A stretch of 5,000 nucleotides of DNA from Candidatus Woesebacteria bacterium (GTDB taxonomy: Bacteria > Patescibacteriota > Microgenomatia > UBA10105 > UBA927): the NCBI GenBank assembly GCA_020057765.1, contig JAGVFE010000103.1:1-5000 (forward strand), written 5' to 3'. The first letter of the stretch is position 1; each line of letters starts with the position of its first letter. Positions 1 to 5,000 of the stretch are shown here, piece by piece. The notes beneath the pieces are model-generated. The model saw only the letters and a program-made list of their open reading frames with translations, did no database searches and was not told the origin of the DNA. The translations under genes were made by a program, and so were the position numbers.

Positions 1-1
1 A

Positions 2-337
2 ACTACACCAACTGTGACTCCAACGATAACGACAACGCCTGTACCGACAGCCACCCCCACACCAACACCTACGCAAACAGCCACCCCCACACCAACACCT
101 ACGCCAACAGCTACGCCACGGCCGACGGCAACTCCTACTCCCACCCCGAGCCAACAAGCAGCAGCGACACCCACCCCCGGCGGCCTGCTCGCTTTGGCTC
201 CCACAGCTACTCCGACGCCGATTCCGACCCAACCGCCGACACCCAAAGTCCCGGTTGCCGGCGCCGGGCTGAGTATCTTAGGAATTTCAACAATTATCGG
301 TGGGGCAATTCTTCTCCTCTTGGGGTTGGCGTTATAA
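2..337 (+). CDS. Thr/Pro-rich surface protein, C-terminal part with membrane anchor (partial, start outside window)
   Basis: The frame is open from the first bases of the window to a TAA at 335-337, so this is the C-terminal ~111 residues of a longer protein. A GTG at 14 lies inside the repeat tract and is unlikely to be the true start. About 75 residues are Thr-Pro dipeptides with some Ala, Val and Gln, the composition of an extended, possibly glycosylated cell-wall stalk. Next comes VPVAG (248-262), then about 24 hydrophobic residues (263-334) running to the stop. VPVAG before a hydrophobic segment resembles an LPxTG sorting signal, but the basic tail that normally follows is absent, so it may simply be a C-terminal membrane anchor. 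The functional domain would lie upstream and cannot be seen. The gene converges on the LCP gene, and the two stop codons share one TTATAA. Coding status is well supported by frame and composition; the function is inferred. Confidence 0.8.
   Translation, partial: TTPTVTPTITTTPVPTATPTPTPTQTATPTPTPTPTATPRPTATPTPTPSQQAAATPTPGGLLALAPTATPTPIPTQPPTPKVPVAGAGLSILGISTIIGGAILLLLGLAL
47..106 (+). repeat. 30-bp in-frame tandem repeat, two copies, in the Thr/Pro stalk
   Basis: Bases 47-76 and 77-106 are two adjacent 30-bp units that differ only at one position (A75 versus C105). Homology to the unit continues a few bases beyond 106. Thirty bases keep the frame and encode ten residues of alternating Thr/Pro with Ala. 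The near identity at the DNA level suggests recent slippage or unequal recombination changing stalk length. Confidence 0.85.
263..334 (+). other. C-terminal transmembrane segment of the surface protein
   Basis: The last 24 codons before the stop encode only Ala, Gly, Leu, Ile, Ser and Thr, ending in a Leu-rich run (LLLLGLAL). This is long enough to cross a membrane. No Lys or Arg follows, unlike typical LPxTG or tail-charged anchors. Confidence 0.75.
332..337. other. Shared palindromic stop site TTATAA of two convergent genes
   Basis: The palindrome TTATAA supplies TAA at 335-337 for the plus-strand surface protein and TAA at 334-332 for the minus-strand LCP gene. The two genes thus overlap by six bases, with no intergenic space. 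I saw no GC-rich hairpin with a T-run near this junction on either strand, so the mRNA 3' ends probably extend into the opposing gene. Confidence 0.9.
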
Positions 338-1360
338 TATTTTCTTCACGTATTCATGTAATTTCACAAAGTCTTCCTTGGGAGTCAGTACGTATTTACC
401 TCCATACATCCAAAGCGGCGGTGTCATCAGTTGATCTTCAATCGACACTCGCTGGATAAATTTTTCCGCAACCCGGGAAGCTAATTTCCCAAATGTTAAT
501 ACCTCTCCAAGATTCATGTCAGTATCCGTTGCCGCATCAAGTGATTGCAAAAGCGTATTGTTTTGTCCAAACCGCATCCATGTTGCAGGATTCGTCAATT
601 TTTCCTTGAGTGCTACGATGACCTCCTGCTGTCTCCTCCCGCGTGCAAAATCCGTACCCTCTTCTCCTTCCGCGTGCCTGCTTCGGACGTATTTAAGCGC
701 AGTTGTCCCATCCGTGTGCTGTGTGCCGGCATCAAAATGGATGGATTCATAGCGGCACCGAAATTTCGGGTCGCTATCACAAAGATCCTCTTCTTTTCCC
801 TCAATGGGAAAGTCAGCATCGGTAAAGCCTTGCGCCACGGCAACGTCGATGCCGCCGGCATCATCAATCACGCGCCGGAATCCGGAAAAATCGATCACCA
901 ATCCGTAATGAATCGGAGTTCCTACGATATCTTCTGCCACAACTTTAGCAAGCACCAATCCTCCACCCTGTCTTTTTTCTTCCCCATAATGATACGCACT
1001 GTTAATTTTATCTTTCAGCGTATCCGACCAAATATCGCGCGGAAGAGAAATGAGTGTCAAAGTTTTCGTTTTGTGATGAAACGATAGCACCATCATGCTA
1101 TCGGTCAAATCCGCTCCCGGCCGACTGCCCCCTGGGATACCAAGCAATAGGATGTTGGTCCGGTCATCTGCCATTTTGAGTGGAGCGCCGGAGTCAAACG
1201 CCAATCGCAACAGTGTCCCCGGGCTCATCCCTGTATCGCGCATGAAACGCATGCCACGGGTCAAAACCTGAAACGCTATGAATATGATAAGCAGGCCAAT
1301 TGCAATGGCGCTGACACGTTTTACTCTGGGTGCAAACAGACGCTGAAATTTATACTGCAT
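332..1360 (-). CDS. LCP (LytR-CpsA-Psr) family cell-envelope protein
   Basis: The 342-aa protein has a short basic cytoplasmic N-terminus, one membrane helix (about residues 16-33), and an extracytoplasmic LCP domain (about 66-255). Family hallmarks seen are [10 protein letters not shown] (69-78), LTDSMMV with D84 and D87, the SLPRDIW motif (R108, D109), the GGIDV segment (169-173), and ALKYVRSRH...D..R..RQQ (221-245) with R226, R228, R240 and R243. In known members the conserved Asp and Arg residues bind the polyprenyl pyrophosphate substrate and Mg2+, and the enzyme transfers anionic or glycopolymers to peptidoglycan. Many databases still call such proteins 'LytR transcriptional regulator', which is misleading. 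C194 and C202 lie in an extracellular insert before the ARG-rich motif and could form a disulfide. The start ATG lies 11 bp inside the end of tpiA, which implies coupled expression. No Shine-Dalgarno sequence is obvious. The polymer substrate is unknown. Confidence 0.92.
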   Translation of the reverse strand: MQYKFQRLFAPRVKRVSAIAIGLLIIFIAFQVLTRGMRFMRDTGMSPGTLLRLAFDSGAPLKMADDRTNILLLGIPGGSRPGADLTDSMMVLSFHHKTKTLTLISLPRDIWSDTLKDKINSAYHYGEEKRQGGGLVLAKVVAEDIVGTPIHYGLVIDFSGFRRVIDDAGGIDVAVAQGFTDADFPIEGKEEDLCDSDPKFRCRYESIHFDAGTQHTDGTTALKYVRSRHAEGEEGTDFARGRRQQEVIVALKEKLTNPATWMRFGQNNTLLQSLDAATDTDMNLGEVLTFGKLASRVAEKFIQRVSIEDQLMTPPLWMYGGKYVLTPKEDFVKLHEYVKKIL

Positions 1361-2027
1361 GTGAAGCTGACTCGATTAATCGATAAAACTTTTCCGGATC
1401 CAAACTGGCCCCACCAGACAATACCCCATCAATGGCTGGCTGCGTAACAAATGATGCAACGTTTTCAGGCGTAACGCTGCCCCCATAAATTACAGACGTC
1501 ACTCCTGTTTTTTTCTTAATCGTTTCAATCACCGTACTGGCATTCTCCGGCGTATCTGTTTTACCCGTTCCTATCGCCCAAATAGGCTCATAGGCTATGA
1601 CATCGACACCTTGCGGAACGATAACGTTTTCATCTGGCACGCAATAGATTATTTTTAGTCCCGCATCTTTTGCCTGATCAACTTTTTGCGCAAGTACTAT
1701 ATCTGTTTCTCTAAAATATTTCCGCCGTTCCGAATGTCCGATAATCACCCAGTCGCATAATTCCTTTAGCTGCCGTGCGCTGACGGCTCCGGTGTATGCT
1801 CCATCCGGATATGGCGAAACATCCTGCGCACCTAATTGAATTGGTAGTTTTAATTGCTGTATGTGATATCGAAAAATACTCAAAATCGTAAATGGTATAC
1901 AAACCACAACCGTAACGTATTCCATTTTGAATTTTGAATTTTGAATTTTGAATTTCTGAAGCCATTCAATGGCTTCGGTGGTGGTCTTGTTGCTTTTCCA
2001 ATTCCCCGCAATAAAAAGATGCTTCAT
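1350..2027 (-). CDS. tpiA: Triosephosphate isomerase, shortened form
   Basis: This enzyme interconverts dihydroxyacetone phosphate and glyceraldehyde 3-phosphate in glycolysis. All catalytic landmarks are present: N9 and K11 in AGNWK, H98 in IIGHSERR, E147 in AYEPIWAIGTGK (mobile loop 6, residues 148-156), and phosphate-binding IYGGSV (180-185) and SGGAS (204-208, usually VGGAS). At 225 aa it is shorter than the usual ~250. Between the CV at 129-130 and YEP at 146 only 15 residues remain, where typical enzymes have about 40, so the loop/helix 5 region is largely lost. The segment after loop 6 is also short. Conversely, residues 26-34 (around KIQNSKF) are encoded by a heptanucleotide repeat. 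The ATG at 2027 gives the canonical N-terminus MKHLFIAGNWK. It is the first gene of a probable tpiA-LCP operon and diverges from the helicase across 18 bp. Confidence 0.95.
   Translation of the reverse strand: MKHLFIAGNWKSNKTTTEAIEWLQKFKIQNSKFKMEYVTVVVCIPFTILSIFRYHIQQLKLPIQLGAQDVSPYPDGAYTGAVSARQLKELCDWVIIGHSERRKYFRETDIVLAQKVDQAKDAGLKIIYCVPDENVIVPQGVDVIAYEPIWAIGTGKTDTPENASTVIETIKKKTGVTSVIYGGSVTPENVASFVTQPAIDGVLSGGASLDPEKFYRLIESASHAV
1925..1952 (+). repeat. (TTTTGAA)4 heptanucleotide tandem repeat inside tpiA
   Basis: Four perfect consecutive copies of TTTTGAA (TTCAAAA on the coding strand) lie at 1925-1931, 1932-1938, 1939-1945 and 1946-1952, and a decayed copy follows at 1953-1960. Read in the tpiA frame, they give residues around KFKIQNSKFK in the loop between helix 1 and strand 2. 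Such 7-bp repeats are more usual between genes. Confidence 0.92.
1958..1976. repeat. Perfect 9-bp inverted repeat in tpiA codons 18-24
   Basis: GAAGCCATT (1958-1966), one base, then AATGGCTTC (1968-1976) are exact reverse complements. With a realistic loop this leaves a stem of about seven to eight base pairs, roughly 50 nt into the tpiA mRNA and directly next to the heptad repeat. There is no T-run, so it is not a standard terminator. It may be coincidental, since it is fully coding (E-A-I-E-W-L). Confidence 0.5.
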
Positions 2028-2033
2028 TATGAT
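2028..2033 (+). promoter_or_regulatory. Putative -10 element of the helicase gene
   Basis: TATGAT differs from the TATAAT consensus by one base and lies 12 nt before the ATG at 2046, which would leave a leader of about 5 nt. No good -35 hexamer is visible at 16-18 bp spacing, so this is weaker than the opposing tpiA promoter. It overlaps the region used by the divergent promoter. Confidence 0.35.
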
Positions 2034-2035
2034 AG

Positions 2036-2065
2036 ATTATACGGTATGTCTTCTATCCTCCTCAA
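2036..2065 (-). promoter_or_regulatory. Putative tpiA promoter, leaderless type
   Basis: On the minus strand a perfect TATAAT occupies 2041-2036, with TTGAGG (2065-2060) 18 bp upstream as a possible -35 element. Only eight bases separate TATAAT from the tpiA ATG, so transcription would begin at or one to two bases before the start codon. No Shine-Dalgarno sequence is present, which fits. The -35 element lies within the divergent helicase gene. Confidence 0.55.
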
Positions 2066-3890
2066 TGATTTAAATGAATCCCAGCAAAAAGCCGTCACCC
2101 ATACCGACGGACCGATTTTGATCCTCGCCGGTGCAGGATCCGGCAAAACACGTGTGCTGACGTACCGCGTCGCGTATTTGATCGGCGAAAAACACGTACC
2201 GCCGCACCAGATTCTCATGGTCACCTTCACCAACAAAGCCGCCGGCGAAATGAAGGAAAGAATTCGCCAGTTGTTGTCTGGCAGCCTTGATATACCCTAT
2301 GCCGGAACGTTTCATTCGTTGTGTGCCAAAATACTCCGCATCGAGGGCAAACACATCGGCATCCCAACCGGATTTCTGATCTACGACGATCAGGACCAAA
2401 CGGATGCTGTCAAGGACATTATGAAAAAGTTGGACATTTCGCAGAAAAATTTCAATCCCGGGGCTATCCTCCACACGATCTCGGAAGCAAAAAACGAACT
2501 ATTGCCCCCTGCCGAATACTCCCAGTACGCCCGCGGATACTTTCAGGAAACGGTAGCGCGCGTGTATCTTGCGTATCAAAAACTCCTTAGGGAAAACGAG
2601 GCACTGGACTTTGACGACCTTCTTATGAAAACCGTCCAACTGTTTGAAGCCAACCCGGAGATCCTCGGTAAGTATCAGGAAAAATACCACTACGTCCTGG
2701 TTGACGAATACCAGGACACCAACAAGGCCCAATACCTTTTAACTAAACTCCTAGCCGGAAGATACAAGAATCTCTGCGTCGTGGGTGACGCATCACAATC
2801 CATTTACCGCTGGCGGGGAGCCGACTTTCGCAACATCACGAACTTCACCAACGACTTTCCCAACGCGGCGATATTTAATCTCGAGCAAAATTATCGCTCC
2901 ACGCAAATTATCTTGGATGCGGCCTTCGGCGTCATCTCTAAAAATACCACACACCCCATACTCAAGCTCTGGACTGACAAACACGGCGGCGAAAAAATCA
3001 CCCTCTATGAAGCGCGCAATGAACACGACGAGGCAACGTTCCTCATCCAGACGATTCTGCAGTCCAACCGGCCGTTTTCCGACTTTGCCGTGCTGTACCG
3101 GACCAATGCGCAGTCCCGGGTCATTGAGGAAGCATTTCTCCACGCCGGCGTTCCCTACACACTGGTTGGCGGCACGCGATTTTACGAACGAAAAGAAATC
3201 AAAGACGTTTTGGCTTACTTACGTTTGATTGCCAATCCCAAAGACACGGTTTCTTATGGCCGGGCAGAAAAAATAGGAAAGGGCAGGCTGGAAAAATTTC
3301 TCGAATTTGCGCAAGAGATAAAATCAGATGACAAGCTCATCTCTTTTACTACTCTGGAACTTCTGGATACAGTTGTCGAAAAAACTCACTACCTCGAACT
3401 CTATGACGCCAACGTGGAAGATGAAGCGTATCGGCTCGAAAACATCAAAGAACTTCGCTCGGTAGCAACCGAATTTCCTAACCTCACGGAATTCTTGGAA
3501 ACCATTGCCCTCATCGAACAAGAATACACACCAAAAAATGTCAAAAAGATTGAAGGAAAACGCGACGCCGTCACCCTCATGACCCTCCATGCCGCCAAAG
3601 GACTGGAGTTTCCGATCGTAACGATCGTCGGCATGGAAGAAGGCATTTTCCCCCACAGCCGGTCGCTTATGGAAAAAGAAGAACTGGAAGAAGAGAGAAG
3701 GCTTTGCTACGTGGGGGTCACGCGGGCGAAAGAAAAATTGTATTTAACCTACGCTAACCGACGGCTCTTCTTTGGTACCCGCACGTCCAACACCATCTCG
3801 CGCTTCATCGCCGACATACCCCAACACGCACTAGAATTATCCGTTTCCCTCAATGCAGATCAAAAATTTTCATACGAAGAAATACTATAA
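2046..3890 (+). CDS. uvrD: UvrD/PcrA/Rep-type superfamily 1 3'-5' DNA helicase, compact
   Basis: This ATP-driven 3'-5' helicase/translocase probably serves DNA repair and clearing of replication forks. Residues below count from the ATG at 2046, giving 614 aa. Seen in order: Q-motif LNESQQ (9-14), Walker A AGAGSGKT (28-35), motif Ia FTNKAA (61-66), GTFHSLC, motif II DEYQD (220-224), motif III VGDASQSIYRWRG (246-258), motif IV NYRS (282-285), motif V TLHAAKGLEF (513-522) and motif VI YVGVTRAKEK with R560. All catalytic residues are intact. It is about 100 aa shorter than UvrD or PcrA. In the 2B domain the segment usually containing a VPKRGIG-like motif after 'LRLIANP' is replaced by a shorter SYGRAEKIGKGRLEKF stretch, and the C-terminal tail after motif VI is minimal. 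An in-frame TTG at 1941 and ATG at 2019 exist upstream, but the family N-terminus fits 2046. PcrA versus UvrD versus Rep cannot be settled here. Confidence 0.93.
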   Translation: MSSILLNDLNESQQKAVTHTDGPILILAGAGSGKTRVLTYRVAYLIGEKHVPPHQILMVTFTNKAAGEMKERIRQLLSGSLDIPYAGTFHSLCAKILRIEGKHIGIPTGFLIYDDQDQTDAVKDIMKKLDISQKNFNPGAILHTISEAKNELLPPAEYSQYARGYFQETVARVYLAYQKLLRENEALDFDDLLMKTVQLFEANPEILGKYQEKYHYVLVDEYQDTNKAQYLLTKLLAGRYKNLCVVGDASQSIYRWRGADFRNITNFTNDFPNAAIFNLEQNYRSTQIILDAAFGVISKNTTHPILKLWTDKHGGEKITLYEARNEHDEATFLIQTILQSNRPFSDFAVLYRTNAQSRVIEEAFLHAGVPYTLVGGTRFYERKEIKDVLAYLRLIANPKDTVSYGRAEKIGKGRLEKFLEFAQEIKSDDKLISFTTLELLDTVVEKTHYLELYDANVEDEAYRLENIKELRSVATEFPNLTEFLETIALIEQEYTPKNVKKIEGKRDAVTLMTLHAAKGLEFPIVTIVGMEEGIFPHSRSLMEKEELEEERRLCYVGVTRAKEKLYLTYANRRLFFGTRTSNTISRFIADIPQHALELSVSLNADQKFSYEEIL

Positions 3891-4047
3891 TTAGCGTCCC
3901 AAGCACAACTCCTACAGATAGAACCATCTCTACCTGAAGAAACAACTTTGTAATTCCCTTGACATGCCCAAAGGAAAATATATGAGGAATGATCCGGCTA
4001 TCGATGGGAAGCCAGGAGATTGGCTCTGAACGGTGTCGTTTAGCCAT
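3850..4047 (-). CDS. Small putative single-pass membrane protein (hypothetical)
   Basis: I recognise no family. The 65-aa ORF begins MAKRHR, has a polar first half with several basic residues and one hydrophobic stretch (about residues 41-57, MVLSVGVVLGTLIIVFL), and ends in RMKIFDLH and a TGA. Basic N-terminal residues and one helix suggest a small inner-membrane protein, but the topology is unclear. Support for reality: it fills the otherwise empty 175-bp gap between the helicase and the FemAB gene, and a perfect TATAAT lies 9 nt before its ATG, the same arrangement as at tpiA. Against it: short length, a 41-bp overlap with the helicase 3' end, and no recognised homologue. Confidence 0.45.
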   Translation of the reverse strand: MAKRHRSEPISWLPIDSRIIPHIFSFGHVKGITKLFLQVEMVLSVGVVLGTLIIVFLRMKIFDLH

Positions 4048-4049
4048 GA

Positions 4050-4055
4050 TACAAT
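4050..4055 (+). promoter_or_regulatory. Putative -10 element of the FemAB gene
   Basis: TACAAT matches TATAAT at five of six positions and lies 11 nt before the ATG at 4067, implying a leader of about 4 nt. A weak -35 candidate CTGAAC (4026-4031) is 18 bp upstream. No Shine-Dalgarno sequence precedes the ATG. It overlaps the divergent promoter on the other strand. Confidence 0.4.
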
Positions 4056-4056
4056 C

Positions 4057-4062
4057 ATTATA
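4057..4062 (-). promoter_or_regulatory. Putative -10 element (TATAAT) of the small membrane-protein gene
   Basis: On the minus strand a perfect TATAAT runs from 4062 to 4057, nine bases before the ATG at 4047. Transcription would start zero to three bases before the start codon. No convincing -35 hexamer is visible. The geometry matches the tpiA promoter. Confidence 0.45.
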
Positions 4063-4066
4063 ACAT

Positions 4067-4990
4067 ATGAATTCTACTGCAAGTCATCCCCTGCAATCAC
4101 CCACATGGGGTTTATTCCGCAGAGCCATGGGAATCGACGTCGTCCAAATTCATGGCTGGCAACTGACGTTTCACAAAATTCCCCATACCCCCTTTACCAT
4201 CGGCTACTTCCCCCGCGGCCCAATGCCGTCAAAAGCAATGCTCGCGACGCTCGCAACGCTCGCAAAAGAAAAAAATGCTATTTTTATTCAATTAGAGCCA
4301 AATGTCATTGAAAATTTCAAATTGAAAACTGAAAATTACGGCCTCCGCCCATCTCATCACCCTCTTTTCCCCAAATACACCTTTATTCTCGATCTGACCA
4401 AGTCCGAAGAAGAACTTCTTAAAGTTATGCATTCCAAGACCCGCTACAACATCCGTGTCGCGCAAAAACACTGTGTCGTGATCCAAGAAGATGATTCCCA
4501 AAAAGCATTTGAGGCTTACTTGCAACTCATGCGCGAAACCACCCAGCGCCAGGGATTTCTGGCACATAATGAAACATATCATCGAACTATGTGGCAGACA
4601 CTTTCCAAAGCTGGTATCGCCAAACTTTGGACGGCAACATACCAGGGGAAAATCTTGGCTGCCTGGATTATCTTTTGCTGGAAAAATACGATCTATTACC
4701 CCTACGGGAGCTCGTCGCGTGAACACCGGGATGTTATGGCGCCAAATCTCCTTCTTTGGGAAATCATCCGCTGGGGAAAGTTGCAAGGATTTAAAAAGTT
4801 TGATCTCTGGGGCGCTCTCAGCCCCAATCCTGACCCCAACGATCCCTGGTACGGCTTCCACCGGTTCAAAGAAGGGTATAGTCCAAATCTGGTTGAATTC
4901 ATTGGCTCGTATGATTTGGTGCTGCAACCAATGCTATATAAATTCTATACAATCGCCGATAAGCTTCGATGGTTCTATCTGACACGATAG
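4067..4990 (+). CDS. FemAB/FemX-type peptidoglycan bridge aminoacyltransferase
   Basis: Proteins of this family use aminoacyl-tRNA to add amino acids to the stem peptide of lipid II or its UDP precursor, building the peptidoglycan cross-bridge at the cytoplasmic face. The 307-aa protein shows the family pattern of two GNAT-like halves. The first has LQSPTWGLFRRAMG (9-22), IGYFPRGPMP, and IFIQLEPN; then KTRYNIRVAQKH (124-135), the characteristic K-x-RYNIR motif. The second has YYPYGSSSREHRDVMAPNLL, FDLWGA, and YGFHRFKEGYSPNLVEFIGSYD near the C-terminus. The long coiled-coil insert of staphylococcal FemA is not seen. Residues around ENFKLKTEN (82-90) derive from a degenerate heptad repeat. The amino acid added cannot be read from the sequence. 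The gene starts 19 bp from the divergent small ORF. With the LCP protein it makes two envelope enzymes in this window. Confidence 0.9.
   Translation: MNSTASHPLQSPTWGLFRRAMGIDVVQIHGWQLTFHKIPHTPFTIGYFPRGPMPSKAMLATLATLAKEKNAIFIQLEPNVIENFKLKTENYGLRPSHHPLFPKYTFILDLTKSEEELLKVMHSKTRYNIRVAQKHCVVIQEDDSQKAFEAYLQLMRETTQRQGFLAHNETYHRTMWQTLSKAGIAKLWTATYQGKILAAWIIFCWKNTIYYPYGSSSREHRDVMAPNLLLWEIIRWGKLQGFKKFDLWGALSPNPDPNDPWYGFHRFKEGYSPNLVEFIGSYDLVLQPMLYKFYTIADKLRWFYLTR
4238..4264 (+). repeat. Three tandem 9-bp units in the FemAB gene
   Basis: ATGCTCGCG (4238-4246), ACGCTCGCA (4247-4255) and ACGCTCGCA (4256-4264) follow head to tail and encode MLA-TLA-TLA in a predicted helix. The last two units are identical. 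The repeat keeps the frame and looks like local slippage. Confidence 0.75.
4308..4337 (+). repeat. Degenerate TTGAAAA heptanucleotide repeat inside the FemAB gene
   Basis: Heptads with 7-bp phasing are TTGAAAA (4308-4314), TTTCAAA (4315-4321), TTGAAAA (4322-4328) and CTGAAAA (4329-4335), followed by TT. Two are identical and the other two differ at one to two positions. The frame encodes IENFKLKTENY between the LEPN strand and the GLRPS segment, a place where family members vary. Confidence 0.65.
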
Positions 4991-5000
4991 AATGTATGCA

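Noticed and set aside
14..16. GTG as the true start of the Thr/Pro-rich protein
   Set aside because: It lies inside the repeat, the frame is open to the window edge with the same composition, and no signal peptide follows.
47..106. CRISPR-like array
   Set aside because: The repeats are directly adjacent without spacers and encode Thr/Pro residues in frame.
251..270. GC-rich palindrome around GCCGGCGCC as a terminator
   Set aside because: It is within the coding region of the anchor, no T-run follows, and the surface gene continues for more than 60 bases.
545..1087. 180-codon plus-strand ORF opposite the LCP gene
   Set aside because: It is fully antisense to a well-recognised LCP domain, has no recognisable protein pattern and no start signals; treated as a shadow.
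1941..2045. Extended helicase start at TTG 1941 or ATG 2019
   Set aside because: The extra residues come from the antisense of tpiA and its heptad repeat, do not resemble the helicase N-terminus, and lie upstream of the candidate promoter. The ATG at 2046 puts the Q-motif at the usual distance.
2070..2474. 134-codon minus-strand ORF opposite the helicase
   Set aside because: Antisense to Walker A and motif Ia of the helicase, no family pattern; shadow.
4292..4927. 211-codon minus-strand ORF opposite the FemAB gene
   Set aside because: It lies wholly antisense to conserved FemAB motifs and looks like a by-product of that gene's codon use.
4992..5000. Start of a next plus-strand gene (ATG at 4992 or 4996)
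   Set aside because: Only a few bases remain in the window, so coding cannot be judged.

Overview
The window most likely comes from a Patescibacteria / Candidate Phyla Radiation (CPR) genome, possibly the Microgenomates side. This is an inference from style, not from a marker gene. The signs are: a Thr-Pro repeat surface protein ending in a bare hydrophobic anchor; shortened versions of universal enzymes (triosephosphate isomerase 225 aa, UvrD-type helicase 614 aa); almost no intergenic DNA; no convincing Shine-Dalgarno sequences; and heptanucleotide AT-rich tandem repeats. All genes read well with standard stop codons (TAA, TAG, TGA).

Layout. Bases 2-337 (+) are the C-terminal end of a Thr/Pro-rich, membrane-anchored surface protein whose start lies upstream of the window. 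It converges on a minus-strand pair with which it shares a 6-bp TTATAA holding both stop codons. That pair is tpiA (2027-1350) followed by an LCP (LytR-CpsA-Psr) family envelope protein (1360-332), overlapping by 11 bp and probably co-transcribed. Only 18 bp separate tpiA from a divergent UvrD/PcrA/Rep-type DNA helicase (2046-3890, +). The helicase 3' end overlaps by 41 bp a small minus-strand ORF for a possible one-helix membrane protein (4047-3850). After another 19-bp divergent gap comes a FemAB-type peptidoglycan bridge aminoacyltransferase (4067-4990, +). No RNA gene, CRISPR array, transposon or clear rho-independent terminator was found.

How the genes fit together. The surface protein, the LCP protein and the FemAB protein all concern the cell envelope: a cell-surface stalk, attachment of polymers to peptidoglycan, and peptide cross-bridge synthesis. 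tpiA (glycolysis) and the helicase (DNA repair) are housekeeping genes interleaved with them. There is no obvious new multi-gene system. The more interesting signals are structural. (1) The two divergent gaps share the same design: a perfect TATAAT on the minus strand 8-9 nt before an ATG and a TAYRAT on the plus strand 11-12 nt before an ATG, suggesting leaderless or near-leaderless mRNAs. (2) Heptanucleotide tandem repeats lie inside the coding parts of tpiA and of the FemAB gene and are translated. (3) The isomerase and the helicase have both lost segments that are normally present.
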